8,538 nt of DNA from DATLBY01 sp035526665 (GTDB taxonomy: Bacteria; Acidobacteriota; Terriglobia; Bryobacterales; Bryobacteraceae), in the NCBI GenBank assembly GCA_035526665.1, contig DATLBY010000072.1, positions 1 through 8,538 on the forward strand, written 5' to 3'. Position numbers and translations under genes: made by a program. Shown here one piece after another: positions 1 to 7,222 of this stretch (positions are counted from its first letter, which is position 1; the number at the start of each line of letters is the position of its first letter). A model generated the notes under the pieces. It was not told where the DNA came from. It did not search any database and saw nothing but the letters and a program-made list of their open reading frames with translations.

Positions 1-62
1 GTAACAGCGGACGCTTTTGTCTCCAGCACGGGCGCGCCGTACTTCACAATTGGGAAAATCAT
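1..62 (-). CDS. def: Peptide deformylase, N-terminal fragment (runs off left edge)
   Basis: Reading the minus strand from an ATG at 62-60 gives 20 residues beginning MIFPIVKYGAPVLETKASAV, with no stop before the edge. The pattern I-V-K-Y-G-x-P-V-L followed by a variable stretch is the usual opening of peptide deformylase, the metal enzyme that removes the formyl group from the N-terminal methionine of new proteins. The ATG shares one base with the TGA of aroC (TGATG arrangement), so translation is probably coupled and the two genes are likely co-transcribed. The catalytic motifs (GxGLAA, EGCLS, HExxH) lie outside the window, so the call rests on the N-terminus alone. Another protein with a similar start cannot be excluded. 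Confidence 0.6.
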   Translation of the reverse strand, partial: MIFPIVKYGAPVLETKASAV

Positions 63-1234
63 CAGAAGGTCTTCACCTGTTCGAGATAGCTTTCGAAGTT
101 TCGTTTGGTCTCGCCCAGTGAGTCTCCGCCGAACTTTTCCAAGAAAGCTCCGGCCAGAACGATAGCGACCATTGCTTCACCGATGACGCCGGCTGCGGGG
201 ATCACCGCAACGTCGCTTCTCTCATAGGCGGCGAGCGCGGGCTCGCGGGTAGGCAAATCGACGGATTCCAACGGGCGCCGCAGGGTGGAGATGGGCTTCA
301 GGAAGCCGCGGACCAGGATGTCCTGACCGTTGCTCATGCCGCCCTCGAGTCCGCCGGCACGGTTGGCGCCGCGGGTGAATTTACGTTCTTCCCGCCGGTA
401 GTGAATCGTGTCCTGAACCTTTGAACCAAACGAGGCCGAGCCCTCCTCGGCGAATCCGATCTCCACGCCTTTGACCGCCTGGATGGAAACGATGGCCTGG
501 GCGAGTTTGCCGTCCAGCCGCGAATCCCAGGTAATGTGCGAGCCGAGTCCGACCGGCACATTGTGGGCAACCACCTCGAAGATGCCGCCCACCGTGTCAC
601 CGGTGCGATAGGCCTCGTCGACCACCGATTTCATGCGGGCCTCGGCCCCCGGATCGACGCACCCCAGCAGCACGTCCTGCTTGCGCGCAAGCGCAACCAG
701 TTCGGGCCACTCGGCGTTGCGCCCGAGGCGCTCCGGCCCCACTGCGATCACGTGGCTGAGGACTTCCACATCGAACTGTTGGAGGAAGAGCTTGGCGATG
801 GCGCCCACGGCTACCCTGGCGGCCGTTTCGCGCGCGCTGGCGCGCTCCAGAATGTAGCGCGAATCCGGGAAATTGTACTTAATCGCCCCTGCCAGATCGG
901 CGTGTCCAGGGCGAGGGCGGCTAACCGGCTTTTTCTTCTCTTCCGATCCGGTGTAATCCTCCACCGGCAGGACCTCGGTCCAGTTTTTCCAGTCGGCGTT
1001 AGCGATCAGCATGGCGATGGGAGCGCCGATGGTGGCAGAGTGGCGGATACCGGCCACGATGTGGGCTGTATCGGTCTCAATCTTCATGCGTCCACCGCGT
1101 CCAAAACCCTGCTGGCGGCGCCAAAGCTCGTAATTAATATACTCGAGGGAAATGGGAATACCGGCGGGCAATCCTGTCACGGTGGCGACAAGACACTCTC
1201 CATGCGACTCCCCTGCGGTCTCAAAACGGAACAT
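62..1234 (-). CDS. aroC: Chorismate synthase
   Basis: This cytoplasmic enzyme makes chorismate from 5-enolpyruvylshikimate-3-phosphate, the last step of the shikimate pathway, using reduced FMN. The 390-residue product is of normal family length (about 350-400). Visible signatures are GESHG at residues 8-12 with the conserved His11, the arginine/glycine-rich stretch around 39-49 (RRQQGFGRGGR), RPGHAD at 107-112 with the second conserved His111, RASARETAARVAVG at 131-144, and GLEGGMSNG at 295-303 followed by KPISTL at 313-318. The start ATG at 1234-1232 is fixed by the family's usual M-x-R-F-x-T-A-G-E-S-H-G opening. No good Shine-Dalgarno precedes it. The stop overlaps the start of the def-like gene by one base. 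It is transcribed divergently from the efflux genes. No truncation or missing key residue is seen. Confidence 0.97.
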   Translation of the reverse strand: MFRFETAGESHGECLVATVTGLPAGIPISLEYINYELWRRQQGFGRGGRMKIETDTAHIVAGIRHSATIGAPIAMLIANADWKNWTEVLPVEDYTGSEEKKKPVSRPRPGHADLAGAIKYNFPDSRYILERASARETAARVAVGAIAKLFLQQFDVEVLSHVIAVGPERLGRNAEWPELVALARKQDVLLGCVDPGAEARMKSVVDEAYRTGDTVGGIFEVVAHNVPVGLGSHITWDSRLDGKLAQAIVSIQAVKGVEIGFAEEGSASFGSKVQDTIHYRREERKFTRGANRAGGLEGGMSNGQDILVRGFLKPISTLRRPLESVDLPTREPALAAYERSDVAVIPAAGVIGEAMVAIVLAGAFLEKFGGDSLGETKRNFESYLEQVKTF

Positions 1235-1324
1235 TGTCTGGTGATGGGCGCTGCGGGCACCCGGAAGATTCTATGGTAGCAAGCGGGCGGCGTTTTCGCG
1301 ACTGCGGGGGCCGATTGGAACCCT

Positions 1325-1351
1325 TTGCGATACAATTGACAATTATTGCAA
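1325..1351. promoter_or_regulatory. Imperfect inverted repeat in the divergent intergenic region, possible operator
   Basis: The arms TTGCGATA (1325-1332) and TATTGCAA (1344-1351) are reverse complements apart from one position and flank an 11-base AT-rich centre. The centre contains TTGACA (1336-1341), a perfect -35 hexamer by sequence, but nothing resembling a -10 element lies 16-18 bases downstream. The repeat sits about 90 bases before the aroC start and about 110 bases before the adaptor start, where a repressor of an efflux operon could bind. The repeat is seen directly; the operator role is inference. Confidence 0.3.
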
Positions 1352-1450
1352 CCAAACCGCCGGCGCCGATCATCCAAGATGAGATAGGTGTTCAGTTTCG
1401 CTTATTGAGATCGGCGAGTTGCTCACCTTCGATAGCCAAGTACGTCTTCA

Positions 1451-1456
1451 AAAGGA
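1451..1456 (+). promoter_or_regulatory. Ribosome binding site deciding the GTG start of the adaptor gene
   Basis: AAAGGA lies 7 bases before a GTG at 1464. The reading frame is open back to a TTG at 1419, but that TTG has no Shine-Dalgarno. The GTG also places a compact signal peptide directly at the N-terminus. Confidence 0.6.
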
Positions 1457-1463
1457 TAGGACA

Positions 1464-2672
1464 GTGCCGTCCCCATATCGATTTAGCTGCATAGTAGCCG
1501 GTGTATTCTTCCTAGCCGCGGCATCCGGTTGCGAAAAAAAGAAGGCTCCGGTTGCGTCGGGGCCGCCGGTAGTGCCGGTATCCACCGCGCGCGCCTCTGT
1601 GGAATCGGTTCCTTTTGAACTGAAGGTGGTGGGCAACGTCGAGGCGTCCGCGATTGTTCAGATCAAATCGCAGGTCAGCGGCCAGTTGGTGAAGGTGAAT
1701 TTCACCGAGGGGCAGAATGTGGCAAAGGGCGCGCTGCTGTTTGAAATCGACAAGAGACCCTATGCCGAGGCTCTCGCCCAAGCGCAGGCCGCAGTGGCCC
1801 GGGTCCGGGCCCAGCTCCGGCAAGCTGAGGCGAACCTGGCGCGCGACGTAGCACAATCGAAAAACGCGGACGCGGAGGCGGGCCGGAATCTGGAGCTCTC
1901 CAAAGCCGGGGTCATATCCAAAGAACGCTACGAGCAGGTCCGGACCAGCGCGGACGTGACCCGCGAATCGGTCCGGGCCTCGCAGGCGGCCATCGAGAGC
2001 TCGCGGGCCGCACTGGACAGTGAACTGGCGGCTGTCGAAAAGGCCAAGCTGGACATTGCCTATTGCGAAATTCATGCGCCGATTTCCGGCCGCACCGGCA
2101 ATCTGCTGGTGAACCAGGGCAACCTGGTGAAGGCCAACGACGTGCCACTGGTGATCATTCATCAGATTGCGCCTATTTTCGTGAATTTCAGCGTTCCCGA
2201 GCAGCACCTGGGGGTGATCCGGCGCTTGAGCTCGCGGCTGCCGGTACGTGTTTCGCTGCAGGACAATCCGGCTCGCGTCACAACGGGCCGTGTCAGCGTG
2301 ATCGACAACACCGTGGACCCCACCACAGGGACCATCAAGTTGAAAGGCGTGTTCGACAACCGGGATGGATTCCTCTGGCCGGGTCAGTTCGTCAACGTGA
2401 CACTGACGCTGGACACCATTCAGAATGCGACCGTGGTGCCGGCCGAATCGGTGCAAGTAGGGCAGAAAGGCCAGTTCGTTTACGTCGTGAAGCCGGATAA
2501 CACCGTTGAATCGCGCATCGTGGTAGCCGGCCGGAGCTTTGAGCGCAAGATGGTGATCGAGAAAGGTGTTGCACCCGGCGACATGGTGGTAACCGACGGA
2601 CATCTGCGGCTGTTTCCGGGAGCGCACATCCGGCAAGTGGATCCGCGGAAGATTGAGGGGGAGAAACTATGA
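1464..2672 (+). CDS. RND efflux pump periplasmic adaptor lipoprotein (MdtA-like membrane fusion protein)
   Basis: This adaptor would link an inner-membrane RND transporter to an outer-membrane channel. From the GTG start it is 402 residues, a normal length. A lipoprotein signal peptide is visible: hydrophobic residues about 10-20, then AASGC with the lipidated Cys23. The +2 residue is Glu rather than Asp. Next comes a barrel-sandwich half with the MdtA-type pattern VQIKSQVSGQLVKVNF then EGQNV and ALLFEIDKRPY (about 65-100). A long Ala/Glu/Arg-rich helical hairpin follows (about 100-200), then the second sandwich half (HAPISGRTGNLLVNQGNLV, 204-222), the beta-barrel domain (about 236-315) with DPTTGTIKLK and LWPGQFVNV, and a membrane-proximal domain to the end. 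The stop overlaps the transporter start by 4 bases (ATGA), so the two are translationally coupled. Substrate cannot be told from sequence. An alternative start at TTG 1419 would add 15 residues and is less likely. Confidence 0.93.
   Translation: MPSPYRFSCIVAGVFFLAAASGCEKKKAPVASGPPVVPVSTARASVESVPFELKVVGNVEASAIVQIKSQVSGQLVKVNFTEGQNVAKGALLFEIDKRPYAEALAQAQAAVARVRAQLRQAEANLARDVAQSKNADAEAGRNLELSKAGVISKERYEQVRTSADVTRESVRASQAAIESSRAALDSELAAVEKAKLDIAYCEIHAPISGRTGNLLVNQGNLVKANDVPLVIIHQIAPIFVNFSVPEQHLGVIRRLSSRLPVRVSLQDNPARVTTGRVSVIDNTVDPTTGTIKLKGVFDNRDGFLWPGQFVNVTLTLDTIQNATVVPAESVQVGQKGQFVYVVKPDNTVESRIVVAGRSFERKMVIEKGVAPGDMVVTDGHLRLFPGAHIRQVDPRKIEGEKL
2655..2663 (+). promoter_or_regulatory. Ribosome binding site of the RND transporter gene
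   Basis: A strong purine-rich GAGGGGGAG lies 5 bases before the ATG at 2669, inside the 3' end of the adaptor gene. It supports the ATGA-overlap start. Confidence 0.65.
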
Positions 2673-5600
2673 ACCTCTCCAAACTTTTCATCGAACGGCC
2701 TGTGATGACGGCCCTGGTATCCTTCGCGATCGTGCTCTTCGGCGTGGTCGCCTTCCGGGCGTTGCCGGTAGCGGCTTTGCCGAGCGTGGACTACCCCACA
2801 ATTCAGGTGACTGCCGCGGTTCCAGGCGCCAATCCAGAGACGATGGCATCTTCGGTGGCAACGCCGCTGGAACGTGAGTTCTCGACGATTGCAGGTATCG
2901 ATACGATGAGCTCGACGAACTCGCAGGGAACGACGGCCATCACTATCACCTTCGCGCTCGACCGAAACATTGACGCGGCGGCCCAGGACGTGCAGGCCGC
3001 GATCTCCAAAGCGGGAGGACGCCTGCCTCCGAGCATGCCGCGCCCACCCTCGTTCCAGAAGGTCAACCCGGCCGAACAGCCCATCCTCTATCTTTCCCTG
3101 GATTCCGATACGCTGCCCCTGTACACGGTGAACGAGTATGCCGATACCCTGCTGGCGCAGCGTATCTCGATGGTGAGCGGCGTCTCGCGCGTAAACGTCT
3201 TCGGGGCGCAGAAATATGCGGTTCGGATTCAACTCAATCCGGATGAGCTGTCGTCGCGCAACATCTCGGTTGACGAGGTCCAAAAGGCAGTGCAAGGAAG
3301 CAACACGAATCTGCCGACGGGCCGCCTGGACGGAGAAAAGCAGGCCTTTACGATTCAATCCAGCGGGACGCTGGCGAGTGCGGCCGCCTACCGGCCGATC
3401 ATCGTGGCGTATAGGAAAGGCTCGCCGGTACGGCTGGAGCAGCTCGGCAATGTGGTCGACAGCGTTGAAAACGACAAGATCATCGCCTGGTTCAATAACA
3501 AGCACGCCATGGTGCTGGCAGTACAGCGGCAGCCGGGCACCAACACAGTGGAGGTGGTGGACAACATCAAGGCGCTGCTTCCGGCGCTTCGCCGCGAGAT
3601 TCCGCCTTCCGTCAATCTCTCGATTGGTTTCGACGCTTCCCAATCGATTCGCGGCTCTATCCGGGACGTCGAGTTCACCTTGGTGCTGACCATTTGCCTG
3701 GTGGTATTGGTCATTTTCCTGTTCCTGCGCAATTTTTCCGCTACTTTGATTCCGGGCGCAGCAGTCCCGTTCTCCATCGTCGGTACGTTCGCCGTGATGT
3801 ATTTGCTGGGCTACAGCCTGAATAATCTGTCTCTCATGGCGCTGACACTGTCGGTAGGATTTGTGGTGGACGACGCGATCGTGATGCTGGAAAATATCGT
3901 TCGGCACATGGAGATGGGGAAGTCGCGGATGGAGGCGGCTTTCGCGGCTTCGCGCGAGATTGGTTTCACCATCATCTCGATGACGATCTCGCTGGTGGCG
4001 GTCTTCATTCCGGTGCTCTTCCTGGGCGGGATCGTGGGGCGGCTGCTGCATGAGTTTTCCGTGACAATCGTAGTCGCAATTCTAATCTCCGGATTCGTTT
4101 CGCTGACGCTGACTCCCATGCTGGGCAGCCGATTCCTGAAGGCCAATCACGATGTGAAGCACGGCCGTTTCTACAACACACTGGAGGCTGCGTTCAATAA
4201 GATGCTGGGCGGTTACGAATACACGCTCGGGATCGCAATGCGGCACCGGTTTGTGACGCTGATGGTGGCTCTACTGATGCTCGTCGGCACAGCGTACATG
4301 TTTGTAACGATGCCGACAGGCTTCATTCCGAGTCAGGATAGCGGGTTCATGTTCGCCATTTCGCGCGGACCGCAGGATATTTCCTTCGAATCCATGGCGA
4401 GGCATCAGCATGCAGTGGCTGAGACCATACGGGCGCATCCGGATGTGGAAACGGTGGGCGCTTTCGTACTTGGCGGCAATCAGGCTGTGGCCTTCTCCCG
4501 CTTCAAACCGCGCGACCAGCGTAAGAAGAACGTGGATCAGATTATCGACGAGCTGCGTCCGGAAGTGGCGAAGGTCCCGGGAATCATGGTTTTCATGCAG
4601 AATCCGCCGCCCGTCACTGTTAGCGGCCAGCGTATGGCAAGTGCCTACCAGATGACTTTGCAGAGTGTGAACCTGAACGAGTTATATGACTGGACGCCCA
4701 AATTGACCGCCGTCATGCGAACGCTTCCTGGCTTCGTGGACGTGAGCACCGACATGGAGATCGCCAGTCCCCAGGTAATGGTGGACATCGACCGCGACCG
4801 TGCGCTGGCGCTGGGCGTTTCGCCTCAGCAGATCCAGAACGCTCTGTTCACATCTTTCGGCAGCCGCGAAGTATCCACGATTTTTGCCCCTGCCAATCAG
4901 TACTCCGTAATCATGGAAGTAGAGCCGAAATATCAGCGGAGCCCGGAGGCCTTGTCGAAGCTTTATGTTCGCTCCTCGCAGGGCGCGCTGATTCCATTGG
5001 ACACGCTGGTGAAGACAACCCGTACGGTCGGCCCGTTGAGCATCGGCCATTACGGACAACTTCCGGCTACCAGCATCTCGTTCAATTTGCGTCCGGGAGT
5101 GGCGTTGGGCGATGCGGCGCAGCACGTGGATACAGCCATTCGCGATCTGCAGATGCCGGCCACCATCAGTACGGCGTTTCAGGGCACAGTGAAAGAGTTT
5201 CAGCGTTCGTTCCAAAATCTTTCCATCTTGCTCATCGTGGCGGTACTGGTGATTTATATTGTGCTGGGCGTGTTGTATGAGAGCTTCATCCACCCGATTA
5301 CGATTCTTTCGGGACTGCCGTCGGCGGTCTTCGGAGCGCTGGCCACTCTCCTGATCTTCGGCAAGCAGCTAGACCTTTACGCTTTCGTCGGAATCATCAT
5401 GCTGTTCGGCGTAGTGAAAAAAAACGCCATCATGATGATCGATTTCGCCATAGGAGCGCAGAAGGAGGGCAAAACCGCCCACGATGCCATCTGGGAAGGC
5501 TGTCTGCTCCGTTTCCGCCCGATCATGATGACTACGGTGGCGGCGCTGTTCGGCACCCTGCCCATCGCACTGGGCTACGGTGAAGGCGCGGATGCGCGTC

Positions 5601-5767
5601 AGCCGCTCGGCCTGGCAGTGGTGGGCGGCCTGATCGTCAGCCAGTTCCTGACGCTGTACATCACTCCTGTAATCTATTTGTACCTGGAGCGATTCCAACT
5701 GTGGCTGAAGCGTGACAAGAAAGTTGCAGCACGAGTCGAGCAGGAGCCGGTTACAGCACAAGTTTGA
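2669..5767 (+). CDS. RND multidrug efflux transporter, HAE1 family (AcrB/MdtB/MdtC-like)
   Basis: This inner-membrane proton antiporter would export hydrophobic or amphiphilic compounds through a tripartite pump. Its 1032 residues match the family (about 1025-1050). The internal duplication is plain. TM1 is at about 11-30, a periplasmic porter domain at 31-335, TM2-6 at about 336-485, TM7 at about 528-547, a second periplasmic domain at 550-850 (opening GFIPSQDSGF), and TM8-12 at about 851-1005. The proton-relay aspartates are in TM4 (VGFVVDDAIVMLEN, Asp401-Asp402). The matching lysine is in TM10 (GVVKKNA, Lys918, at the place of AcrB Lys940). The N-terminus MNLSKLFIERPVMTAL is typical. One RND gene is present, so a homotrimer is likelier than the MdtB/MdtC hetero-trimer. 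It is preceded by its adaptor with a 4-base overlap. Substrate is unknown, and no outer-membrane factor gene follows. Confidence 0.96.
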   Translation: MNLSKLFIERPVMTALVSFAIVLFGVVAFRALPVAALPSVDYPTIQVTAAVPGANPETMASSVATPLEREFSTIAGIDTMSSTNSQGTTAITITFALDRNIDAAAQDVQAAISKAGGRLPPSMPRPPSFQKVNPAEQPILYLSLDSDTLPLYTVNEYADTLLAQRISMVSGVSRVNVFGAQKYAVRIQLNPDELSSRNISVDEVQKAVQGSNTNLPTGRLDGEKQAFTIQSSGTLASAAAYRPIIVAYRKGSPVRLEQLGNVVDSVENDKIIAWFNNKHAMVLAVQRQPGTNTVEVVDNIKALLPALRREIPPSVNLSIGFDASQSIRGSIRDVEFTLVLTICLVVLVIFLFLRNFSATLIPGAAVPFSIVGTFAVMYLLGYSLNNLSLMALTLSVGFVVDDAIVMLENIVRHMEMGKSRMEAAFAASREIGFTIISMTISLVAVFIPVLFLGGIVGRLLHEFSVTIVVAILISGFVSLTLTPMLGSRFLKANHDVKHGRFYNTLEAAFNKMLGGYEYTLGIAMRHRFVTLMVALLMLVGTAYMFVTMPTGFIPSQDSGFMFAISRGPQDISFESMARHQHAVAETIRAHPDVETVGAFVLGGNQAVAFSRFKPRDQRKKNVDQIIDELRPEVAKVPGIMVFMQNPPPVTVSGQRMASAYQMTLQSVNLNELYDWTPKLTAVMRTLPGFVDVSTDMEIASPQVMVDIDRDRALALGVSPQQIQNALFTSFGSREVSTIFAPANQYSVIMEVEPKYQRSPEALSKLYVRSSQGALIPLDTLVKTTRTVGPLSIGHYGQLPATSISFNLRPGVALGDAAQHVDTAIRDLQMPATISTAFQGTVKEFQRSFQNLSILLIVAVLVIYIVLGVLYESFIHPITILSGLPSAVFGALATLLIFGKQLDLYAFVGIIMLFGVVKKNAIMMIDFAIGAQKEGKTAHDAIWEGCLLRFRPIMMTTVAALFGTLPIALGYGEGADARQPLGLAVVGGLIVSQFLTLYITPVIYLYLERFQLWLKRDKKVAARVEQEPVTAQV

Positions 5768-5777
5768 CGCGCCAGAC

Positions 5778-5781
5778 GGAG
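5778..5781 (+). promoter_or_regulatory. Ribosome binding site fixing the start of the oxidoreductase gene
   Basis: GGAG lies 6 bases before the ATG at 5788. A TTG in the same frame at 5764 overlaps the transporter stop but lacks such a site. The ATG also gives a well-shaped signal peptide. Confidence 0.55.
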
Positions 5782-5787
5782 CTTTCC

Positions 5788-6894
5788 ATGACTACTTGCA
5801 AATTCCCTGTGGCCTTCTTTTTATTCACGGCGCTGGCTGCCGCGCAACCGGGCGATCCGGCCCAGGGCGGGCCCTTACGTCTCGCAATCGCCGGTCTGGT
5901 ACACGGTCACGTCGACGGATTCTTTCGAGCCGTTCAGAATCGACAGGATGTTCAAGTGGTCGGCGTTTTCGACCCGGACCCGGCTCTCCAGCGCAAGTAC
6001 GCGCAGAAGTATCACCTGGCCGACTCGATTCTATTTAGCGACTTGAATACGATGTTCGAGCGCACCAAGCCGGAAGCGGTGGCATCCTTCACAAACACTT
6101 ACGACCATCCGGTAATTGTGGAGGCGGCGGCGCCGCGGCACATCCACGTGATGATGGAAAAGCCGCTGGCAGTGAGTATGGAGCATGCGCGCGCCATCCA
6201 ACGGGCAGCCGGGCGCGGCGGCATTCAGGTGATCGTAAATTACGAAACAACCTGGTACCGCAGCCATGGCGAGATGTGGCAGCTCTTGAAGAAGCAACAG
6301 GCCGCAGGGGAGATCCGGAAGATGGTCGCCATGGACGGCCACCAGGGCCCGAAGGAAATAGGTACTCCACCCGAGTTCTTCGGCTGGCTCAGCGATCCGG
6401 CAAAGAATGGAGCGGGCGCACTGTTCGACTTCGGCTGCTATGGCGCGAACCTGATGACGTGGATGATGGACGGGCAGCGGCCGCTGGCGGTGGCCGCGCT
6501 GGCGCATACCAGCAAGCCGGACATCTACGCGCGCGTGGAGGATGAAGCCACCGTCCTGGTGCAGTATCCAAAGGCGCAGGGAATTATTCAGGCATCGTGG
6601 AACTGGCCGTTCAGCCGCAAAGATTTCGAGGTATACGGAGCCAAAGGGTACGCTAACGCCATGGGCGGGAACGCGCTGCGTGTACGGCTTCCAGGTGATC
6701 GCCAGGAAGAAACACGCCAGCCCGCGGCGCTTCCGCCGGATGAAAGTGACTCTGTGTCCTACCTGAAAGCGGTGGTCCGAGGCAAGGTGAAGCCGTCAGG
6801 TCTTTCTTCGCTGGAGAACAACATCATCGTGACCGAGATCCTGACGGCCGCACGCGAATCCATTCGAACAGGCAAAACGATTAAATTGCAGTAG
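5788..6894 (+). CDS. Exported Gfo/Idh/MocA family oxidoreductase
   Basis: This is a predicted NAD(P)-dependent dehydrogenase or related enzyme acting on a sugar or polyol-like substrate; the substrate is not predictable. It has 368 residues. A Sec-type signal peptide is visible: Lys5, a hydrophobic core at 6-16, and a probable cut after Ala-Ala-Ala at 17-19. There is no twin arginine. The Rossmann domain starts at about 31 (RLAIAGLVHGHV), where the usual GxGxxG is replaced by G-L-V-H-G-H. The family hallmark EKP is intact (MMEKPLAV, Lys125). The C-terminal domain contains GALFDFGCYGANL (210-222). Here Tyr218 stands where many members have the His of DxGxHxxD, as in glucose-fructose oxidoreductase-like members. 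The tail INGK-like segment (TGKTIKLQ) is normal for the family. It lies 20 bases after the transporter stop on the same strand, so co-transcription is likely. A functional link to efflux is only suggested by position. Confidence 0.88.
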   Translation: MTTCKFPVAFFLFTALAAAQPGDPAQGGPLRLAIAGLVHGHVDGFFRAVQNRQDVQVVGVFDPDPALQRKYAQKYHLADSILFSDLNTMFERTKPEAVASFTNTYDHPVIVEAAAPRHIHVMMEKPLAVSMEHARAIQRAAGRGGIQVIVNYETTWYRSHGEMWQLLKKQQAAGEIRKMVAMDGHQGPKEIGTPPEFFGWLSDPAKNGAGALFDFGCYGANLMTWMMDGQRPLAVAALAHTSKPDIYARVEDEATVLVQYPKAQGIIQASWNWPFSRKDFEVYGAKGYANAMGGNALRVRLPGDRQEETRQPAALPPDESDSVSYLKAVVRGKVKPSGLSSLENNIIVTEILTAARESIRTGKTIKLQ

Positions 6895-7222
6895 GACGCG
6901 TCCAAAGCGATTCGGAGCCGATGCAGGCAATACCGCTGCTAAGCATCCAGGGCAAGCAGAAGGGGCGATGGCCAGCCGGAAACCGTCCACGGTATGCCGT
7001 AGGGCACGTTGCCGCATCGCTCACCACGGGCTGCATCTATTTCGCCGAGCAGCCGGTTGCGCGGTTACCTCCATGGCTGGCCGAGGTCCGGGCACAGATG
7101 AATGTGCCGTTGTCGCCGACGAGTTCGACCCGCCCCGGCGTGGACCTCGACGACGAGAAGATGTCTCACTATCGCCGCCAGGCAGGGGACAATCAGAGAG
7201 GGTGCCTACCCGCGGCGGCAGT
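6895..7222 (+). other. Stretch of 328 bases without a recognisable gene
   Basis: This lies between the oxidoreductase stop and the probable start of the acyl-CoA synthetase-like gene. I see no hairpin followed by a T-run, no clear promoter, no repeat and no tRNA-like fold. A 101-codon plus-strand reading frame crosses it (listed separately). The frame of the downstream enzyme is also open upstream through this stretch, but its translation there is arginine-rich and unlike a protein. The stretch may be an untranslated leader, a decayed gene or a small unknown gene. Confidence 0.5.

Noticed and set aside
1245..1261. A GC-rich near-palindrome just upstream of aroC that could be a hairpin
   Set aside because: The stem is about six pairs with a mismatch, there is no T-run, and such matches are expected by chance at this base composition.
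536..1279. A 247-codon plus-strand open frame antisense to aroC
   Set aside because: It is the complementary shadow of a clear chorismate synthase gene and shows no motif of its own.
1336..1341. A perfect TTGACA -35 hexamer as a complete promoter for the efflux operon
   Set aside because: The bases at the -10 position with 16-18 base spacing are GC-rich and unlike TATAAT, so I do not call a promoter, only a possible operator around it.
1512..2636. A 374-codon minus-strand open frame antisense to the adaptor gene
   Set aside because: Low-complexity His/Arg-rich translation with no recognisable domain. It lies fully inside the well-supported adaptor gene.
2480..4051. A 523-codon minus-strand open frame antisense to the adaptor end and the transporter
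   Set aside because: Its translation is rich in Arg, His, Asp and Gln with no motif, typical of the antisense frame of a GC-rich gene. The plus strand carries clear adaptor and RND transporter motifs throughout.
6911..6922. A short TCGG-AG-CCGA self-complement after the oxidoreductase stop as a terminator
   Set aside because: A four-base stem with a two-base loop and no following T-run is not a credible terminator.
6968..7222. An N-terminal extension of the acyl-CoA synthetase-like protein from an upstream in-frame ATG
   Set aside because: The frame is open, but the added residues are arginine-rich and unlike ANL N-termini, while ATG 7223 already gives a normal N-terminus. The ATG at 6968 has a purine run only 2 bases away.
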